Shown here: piece by piece, positions 6,927-9,641 of the stretch | Layout: the number at the start of each line of letters is the position of its first letter | Numbering within the stretch: the first letter of the stretch is position 1 | Assembly: GCA_026416655.1 (NCBI GenBank) | Contig: JAOAES010000110.1 | Span: 1 to 9,641 of the forward strand | Reading direction: 5' to 3' | Length of the DNA: 9,641 nt | Source of the DNA: Fimbriimonadales bacterium | GTDB lineage: Bacteria; Armatimonadota; Fimbriimonadia; Fimbriimonadales; GBS-DC | The notes under the pieces: generated by a model | Database searches by the model: none | What the model was told of the DNA's origin: nothing | What the model saw: the letters and a program-made list of their open reading frames with translations, nothing else | Translations under genes and position numbers: made by a program

Positions 6927-7600
6927 AAGCGGGTGTAATCGTGTTCCCCGGTTCGAACTGCGACCGCGACGCCTACCACGCGCTGCGCGATGTGCTGGGC
7001 TACGACACAGAGTATCTTTGGCATGCCGACGCGCGGAATCTGAATGACTACAGGCTGATTATCGTGCCGGGCGGATTTTCATACGGAGACTACCTGCGCC
7101 CGGGCGCGATTGCCCGCTTCGCGCGGATTATGGACAGCGTGCGCGACTACGCCGCGCGCGGCGGTTTAGTGCTGGGCGTGTGCAACGGCTTCCAGATTCT
7201 GTGTGAGGCGGGGCTGCTGCCCGGCGCGCTCACGCGGAATCTAAGCTTGAAGTTCCGCTGCAAGCCCGTGCATATTCGTGTGGAGAACGCCGAAACGCCG
7301 TTTACGCGCCGCTACCGTCCGGGCGAGGTGCTGCAAATCCCGATAGCGCACGGCGACGGACGCTATGTGTGCGACGAAACGACCCTGCAGCAGCTGCGCG
7401 CTAACGGACAGATTATCTTTCGCTACTGCAGCCCGACGGGGGAACTCGGCGAGGAGTGGAACCCGAACGGCTCGGTAGACCATATCGCGGGCGTGGCGAA
7501 CGCGCAGTTCAATGTGCTGGGGATGATGCCCCATCCCGAACGCGCGTGCGAGTTGTTGTTGGGCAGCGAGGATGGGCGGAGACTGCTTGCCGTGAGTTAA
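6923..7600 (+). CDS. purQ: Phosphoribosylformylglycinamidine synthase subunit PurQ (glutaminase)
   Basis: PurQ is the class I glutamine amidotransferase subunit of FGAM synthetase; it hydrolyses glutamine and channels ammonia to PurL. The 225 residues start MKAGVIVFPGSNCDRDAYHAL, the usual PurQ opening with the PGSNCD motif. VPGGFSYGDYLRPGAIA spans 48-64. The nucleophile Cys87 lies in GVCNGFQIL, and the rest of the triad is His204 and Glu206 in MMPHPERACE. All catalytic residues are present and the length is normal. The ATG overlaps the purS stop by four bases, so the two are translationally coupled. The TAA at 7598-7600 abuts the stop of the convergent carrier-like gene (7601), leaving no spacer between the operons and no obvious terminator. 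Confidence 0.96.
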   Translation: MKAGVIVFPGSNCDRDAYHALRDVLGYDTEYLWHADARNLNDYRLIIVPGGFSYGDYLRPGAIARFARIMDSVRDYAARGGLVLGVCNGFQILCEAGLLPGALTRNLSLKFRCKPVHIRVENAETPFTRRYRPGEVLQIPIAHGDGRYVCDETTLQQLRANGQIIFRYCSPTGELGEEWNPNGSVDHIAGVANAQFNVLGMMPHPERACELLLGSEDGRRLLAVS

Positions 7601-8065
7601 TCACTCCTCACTGAGCGGGCGCAGGTAGGCAATCGTCTGCCCATACTGCACAGGCTGACCCGACTCCACCGCCCAGCCTTCCAGCACGCCGGGCAACGGC
7701 GCGATGACCTCATTCGGAATGCCCAGCACCTCGACCGTCGCCAGCGTCTGCCCGCGCTCGACGGCGTGCCCCACTTCAATCGGCGCGAGCGTGCAGTAGC
7801 CGACCACCTCAGAGCGCACTTCCAACAGCGCAGGCGGCTGCCAAAGGCTTTCCGTAGGCTCCGCGCGCGCCGCTTCTGCCTGTGCGTAGCCGCTCAGAAA
7901 CAGCGGGGGCATCTCATCGATGGGCGCGGCAGGAGTCGCACCCGCCGCTCGCGCCAGCGTAATCTGCATCGCGCCATCGCGCACCTCCAGCCGAGTGGCG
8001 CCATGCTGCGCCATCAACTGCGCCAATCGTTCCACCTGTTCCAAAGCCTCGTTCACCATTTCCAT
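7601..8065 (-). CDS. Biotin carboxyl carrier-like protein lacking the biotinylated lysine (BADC-like)
   Basis: This 154-residue protein has the layout of AccB, the biotin carboxyl carrier of acetyl-CoA carboxylase. The N-terminal helix and strand region (residues 3-38, NEALEQVERLAQLMAQHGAT then LEVRDGAMQITL) is followed by an Ala/Pro-rich linker (about 39-80) and a C-terminal biotinyl/lipoyl domain (about 81-151). AccB landmarks are clear: VRSEVVG at 83-89, then the turn region VEVLGIPNEV at 111-120, and VESGQPVQYG at 133-142. Where AccB proteins have EAMKxxNE, this one has EVLGIPNE, so the modified lysine is Gly115 and the preceding Met is Leu. It therefore cannot carry biotin at the normal site. 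Plant BADC proteins have a similar loss and act as regulatory decoys in acetyl-CoA carboxylase; the analogy is inference. The start ATG overlaps the upstream membrane-protein gene by 13 bases; ATG 8059 or GTG 8056 (as GTGA) are possible alternative starts. No acetyl-CoA carboxylase gene is nearby. Confidence 0.85.
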   Translation of the reverse strand: MEMVNEALEQVERLAQLMAQHGATRLEVRDGAMQITLARAAGATPAAPIDEMPPLFLSGYAQAEAARAEPTESLWQPPALLEVRSEVVGYCTLAPIEVGHAVERGQTLATVEVLGIPNEVIAPLPGVLEGWAVESGQPVQYGQTIAYLRPLSEE

Positions 8066-9159
8066 TTGAAAATTACCGTCTCCACCGTGCGCAGGGCATA
8101 GCTGAGTACCACAATCACCAGCGCGATATAGAGTACCAGCGCGGCAACTTCGCTGGTCTGCGCCGCCGCTTTCAGCACGCCCTCACGCGCCTCGCTCGGC
8201 ATCAGTGTAAACCGCGTCAGCAGACTATCCAGCAACCCCAGCAGGTTCAGCACCTGCGCCTGCAACGGCTCGCGGAAGAAGTAGGCGACGCCTATCACCA
8301 CGCCCACCGTCAGCGGCGCGAACAACTGGTACTTCTGCCGTTGATGCTCGTTGTAAATCACGCACTCGTTGCAACGCTGTTTCAGCTCCCACTTGCTGAG
8401 TGTGGTGTTGTGCGGGATGTATTTCACATTCTTTTCGGGGTCGTCGCTCACGCGCACATCCTTGAGCGCCATCGCGATGGTCTTCTCCTCGCACATGCAG
8501 CCCACGCCCTCACGCCAGCAGGTGCGCCGTGCATGGTAAATCGGGCAGCGCTCGCGCACATAGTCGCGACAGTACGGCAACTGCCAGCATTTGCCCAGAA
8601 ACCGTCGCTGCACCTGCTGCTGACTCACCTCCGAGCCGAGCTTAAGCGTCTGGTCTAAGCTGGAGCCATAACGCAGCCGCTTGATGGCGTGCGAGAGGCT
8701 CACAAATACGGTCAGTATCAGCCCGGGCGGGAACAGCACCCACGCCGTGTTGCGAATGCGTGAGAGCGCAAAGTCGCGCAAAGTGTCGGGATTGGGCAAC
8801 GCGCCAAACTGACCAATCAGGAACGGGAAGCCCCAATAGAACACCACTGCCAGCAGGAGCAGGACTACTCCCACTATCGGCTCTTCGAGATAGTTCCATG
8901 CCAACCCTATCACGACGAACCCCGCGCCCAGCAGCAGTGCGTTTCCCGCCAGCGCGAGGTTATCCCGAATCCGCGCTTGATCCTGCGCCGAGAAACTCTG
9001 CGAGTCCAGCCCCGCAAACAGCACCGCATACAGCAGATAGACCAGCCCCAGCACGAACAGAATCGCGCCCGCACTCATCATCCACTGAGTGATGGTCGTA
9101 ATCCAGCGCAACATCAGCTGGCGCTGATACTCCTGCTGCACCGACGGTCGCCTCGACAT
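8053..9159 (-). CDS. Six-helix membrane protein with a cysteine-rich, two-CW-like insert; function unknown
   Basis: I do not recognise this 368-residue protein as a named family. Hydrophobic segments at about 24-50, 69-90, 93-118, 138-158, 281-295 and 338-356 predict six membrane helices. Between helices four and five lies a polar stretch with eight cysteines: C191, C197, C205, C214, C221, C223, C263 and C266. The spacing is C-x5-C-x7-C-x8-C-x6-C-x-C, then C-x2-C about 40 residues later. CWQLPYC, RERCPIY and RRTCW resemble the CW...CP...CW pattern of small two-CW domains, suggesting a metal or iron-sulfur site; this is inference. The short N-terminal part is basic and the last residues (KWKW) suggest a cytoplasmic C-terminus. 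GGGGAG five bases before the ATG at 9159 is a good ribosome binding site. The 3' end overlaps the carrier-like gene by 13 bases, so the two proteins are made together. Confidence 0.8.
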   Translation of the reverse strand: MSRRPSVQQEYQRQLMLRWITTITQWMMSAGAILFVLGLVYLLYAVLFAGLDSQSFSAQDQARIRDNLALAGNALLLGAGFVVIGLAWNYLEEPIVGVVLLLLAVVFYWGFPFLIGQFGALPNPDTLRDFALSRIRNTAWVLFPPGLILTVFVSLSHAIKRLRYGSSLDQTLKLGSEVSQQQVQRRFLGKCWQLPYCRDYVRERCPIYHARRTCWREGVGCMCEEKTIAMALKDVRVSDDPEKNVKYIPHNTTLSKWELKQRCNECVIYNEHQRQKYQLFAPLTVGVVIGVAYFFREPLQAQVLNLLGLLDSLLTRFTLMPSEAREGVLKAAAQTSEVAALVLYIALVIVVLSYALRTVETVIFKWKW

Positions 9160-9164
9160 CGTAT

Positions 9165-9170
9165 CTCCCC
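9165..9170 (-). promoter_or_regulatory. Ribosome binding site (GGGGAG) for the Cys-rich membrane protein gene
   Basis: On the minus strand GGGGAG lies five bases before the ATG at 9159, supporting this start. The gene is therefore of the leadered type. Confidence 0.6.
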
Positions 9171-9177
9171 GCCTCTG

Positions 9178-9185
9178 AGTTTACC
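9178..9185 (-). promoter_or_regulatory. Possible -10 box (GGTAAACT) for the Cys-rich membrane protein operon
   Basis: On the minus strand GGTAAACT has the same GG-TAnnnT form as the boxes before three other transcription units here, but lies 18 bases from the ATG instead of 6-8, leaving room for the ribosome binding site in a short leader of about ten bases. No clear -35 is seen. Confidence 0.35.
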
Positions 9186-9319
9186 CGACGGCGCAGGGCG
9201 GGAAAAGTGTCGCTGCGGGAGGGATCTCGCCCCTGTTGCTGCTTCATCTACCTTGCAATTTGAACCAGTAGGAGTATCCACTACTCGTGTCGCATTAGAT
9301 GCATCAGCGTGCGATGCAG

Positions 9320-9443
9320 TTATACCAATCGGCGTTTCAAAGGGCGCAAATCGTCGGCGGGACGCCGACGCTACGAGCGCGTTCTGCGTAGCGTCGGCGT
9401 CCCGCCGACGACATTACGGCGTTTGCTCAGACGATTGGTATTA
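9320..9443. mobile_element. Putative MITE-like element with terminal and internal inverted repeats
   Basis: The ends are ATACCAATCG at 9322-9331 and its exact reverse complement CGATTGGTAT at 9432-9441. If the inverted repeat is taken as TACCAATCG, both sides are flanked by TTA (9320-9322 and 9441-9443), a possible three-base target duplication. Inside lies a perfect 24-base inverted repeat. The direct repeat CGGCGTTT occurs next to both ends (9330-9337 and 9417-9424). At about 120 bases, with no coding capacity, it fits a non-autonomous element mobilised by a transposase encoded elsewhere. No transposase gene is in the window, so mobility is inferred; a dispersed non-mobile repeat is the alternative. 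Confidence 0.5.
9351..9411. repeat. Perfect 24-bp inverted repeat with 13-base loop
   Basis: The left arm 9351-9374 (begins TCGTCGGCGGGACG, ends GCTAC) is the exact reverse complement of the right arm 9388-9411, with loop 9375-9387 (GAGCGCGTTCTGC). The arms are very GC-rich and themselves contain the near-palindrome GTCGGCGGGACGCCGAC. There is no U-tract on either side, so it is not a standard intrinsic terminator, though as RNA it would fold very stably. It forms the core of the MITE-like element. Confidence 0.9.
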
Positions 9444-9491
9444 CAACAAAAAAAAGGGATACACGCCCTGAAGCTACCAAGTACCCTCGAC

Positions 9492-9552
9492 CAGCCCTCA
9501 CCCCCTAACCTCCTCTCCCACGCTGTGGGAGAGGGGTTGGGGGTGAGGGCTG
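9492..9552. repeat. Long imperfect palindrome (CCCTCACCCCC / GGGGGTGAGGG type dispersed repeat)
   Basis: The left arm 9492-9521 (starts CAGCCCTCACCCCC, ends CTCTCCCAC) pairs with the right arm 9525-9552 (starts GTGGGAGAGGGG, ends GGGTGAGGGCTG) over 28 base pairs, with two single-T bulges in the left arm and a three-base GCT loop. This is the repeat whose minus-strand translation reads LTPNPSPTAWERR, a peptide I recognise from spurious protein annotations in many unrelated bacteria. No T-run follows closely on either strand, so terminator function is uncertain. Confidence 0.8.
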
Positions 9553-9564
9553 ATATCTCATTAG

Positions 9565-9585
9565 AAACCCCGATTAGTATGACAC
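9565..9585 (-). repeat. Decayed copy of the MITE-like element's left end
   Basis: Read on the minus strand, this stretch gives ATACTAATCGGGGTTTCTAA, matching the element's left end ATACCAATCGGCGTTTCAAA at 17 of 20 positions. It lies in opposite orientation about 120 bases beyond the element's right end. It may be the end of a second, diverged copy, or the true far end of a larger composite element that includes the palindrome at 9492-9552. Confidence 0.45.
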
Positions 9586-9641
9586 AATTGCTTGCGCTAC
9601 CGTGCAGGCGCGCGTTCAAAGAACGCGAAGGCGTCGGGCAT

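Larger units (their letters stand above)
9186..9641. other. Gene-poor spacer filled with palindromic repeats
   Basis: About 450 bases at the right end have no frame with a ribosome binding site or a recognisable protein. Translations across it give only low-complexity or repeat-type peptides (for example AVIPIGVSK on one strand and LTPNPSPTAWERR on the other), which are products of the repeats. It holds a MITE-like element (about 9320-9443), a long hairpin repeat (9492-9552) and a decayed copy of the first element's end (about 9565-9585). A small TGCATC/GATGCA hairpin lies at 9300-9318. Composition is less GC-rich in the parts between the palindromes than in the genes. Confidence 0.7.

Noticed and set aside
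9448..9466. Possible intrinsic terminator on the minus strand (AGGG...CCCT followed by eight T)
   Set aside because: The stem is only four base pairs with a seven-base loop, too weak to support. The T-run is real, but no gene on the minus strand clearly ends just upstream of it within the window.
8977..9471. A 164-residue plus-strand frame over the start of the Cys-rich membrane gene and the spacer
   Set aside because: It is antisense to a convincing gene in its first part and reads through the MITE-like element in the second. No domain or start signal supports it.
9371..9619. An 82-residue minus-strand frame in the right-hand spacer
   Set aside because: Its translation (including LTPNPSPTAWERR and VGGTPTLRR) is read through two palindromic repeats. 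Such peptides are a known kind of spurious annotation, and there is no ribosome binding site.
9597..9641. Possible 3' end of a minus-strand gene entering from the right edge (reads ...MPDAFAFFERAPAR then TAG)
   Set aside because: Only 14 codons are visible, and the stretch contains a GCGTTC/GAACGC hairpin that may be another repeat. Sequence beyond the edge would be needed.

Overview
This 9.6 kb window is high-GC bacterial chromosome carrying eight well-supported genes, one probable small gene and a repeat-filled spacer at the right end. I see no phage, plasmid, CRISPR, rRNA or tRNA signal. PurS as a separate protein excludes enterobacteria and other lineages with a fused large PurL. The other hints are leaderless-looking promoters (GGTAnnnT a few bases before the start codon), a GH172/DUF2961 protein, a biotin-carrier-like protein lacking its lysine, and a membrane protein with a Cys-Trp cluster. 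Together they suggest a free-living, possibly thermophilic lineage such as Armatimonadota or a relative. That placement is a guess from gene style, not from a marker gene.

Layout, left to right. (1) 15-1631 (+) encodes a long acyl-CoA dehydrogenase with a C-terminal extension, probably for fatty-acid beta-oxidation. (2) 1664-3394 (+) encodes a KefB/KefC-type cation:proton antiporter with a cytoplasmic RCK domain, followed after 12 bases by 3407-4516 (+), an unrecognised multi-pass membrane protein with a soluble C-terminal domain. (3) 4582-4734 (+) is a probable 50-residue membrane protein with a good ribosome binding site; its tail overlaps the end of the next, convergent gene. (4) 6591-5443 (-) encodes a GH172-family protein, overlapped by four bases by 5446-4682 (-), a TauE/SafE-type anion exporter. 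(5) Divergent from these, 6687-6926 (+) and 6923-7600 (+) are purS and purQ, two subunits of FGAM synthetase in purine synthesis; purL is not in the window. (6) Convergent to purQ, 9159-8053 (-) encodes a six-helix membrane protein with an eight-cysteine cytoplasmic-type insert, overlapped by 13 bases by 8065-7601 (-), a biotin-carrier-like protein whose biotinylated lysine is glycine. (7) 9160-9641 has no convincing gene. It holds a MITE-like element with a perfect 24-bp inner inverted repeat, a second large imperfect palindrome of a type found dispersed in many bacterial genomes, and a decayed copy of the first element's end.

Three transcription units (acyl-CoA dehydrogenase, antiporter, purS) have a GGTAnnnT box ending 6-8 bases before the start codon and no Shine-Dalgarno sequence, while several other genes have purine-rich ribosome binding sites. 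The window therefore appears to mix leaderless and leadered translation. The best candidate for unusual biology is the pair at 7601-9159: a lysine-less carrier resembling, by analogy, plant BADC regulators of acetyl-CoA carboxylase, coupled to a Cys-rich membrane protein of unknown function.
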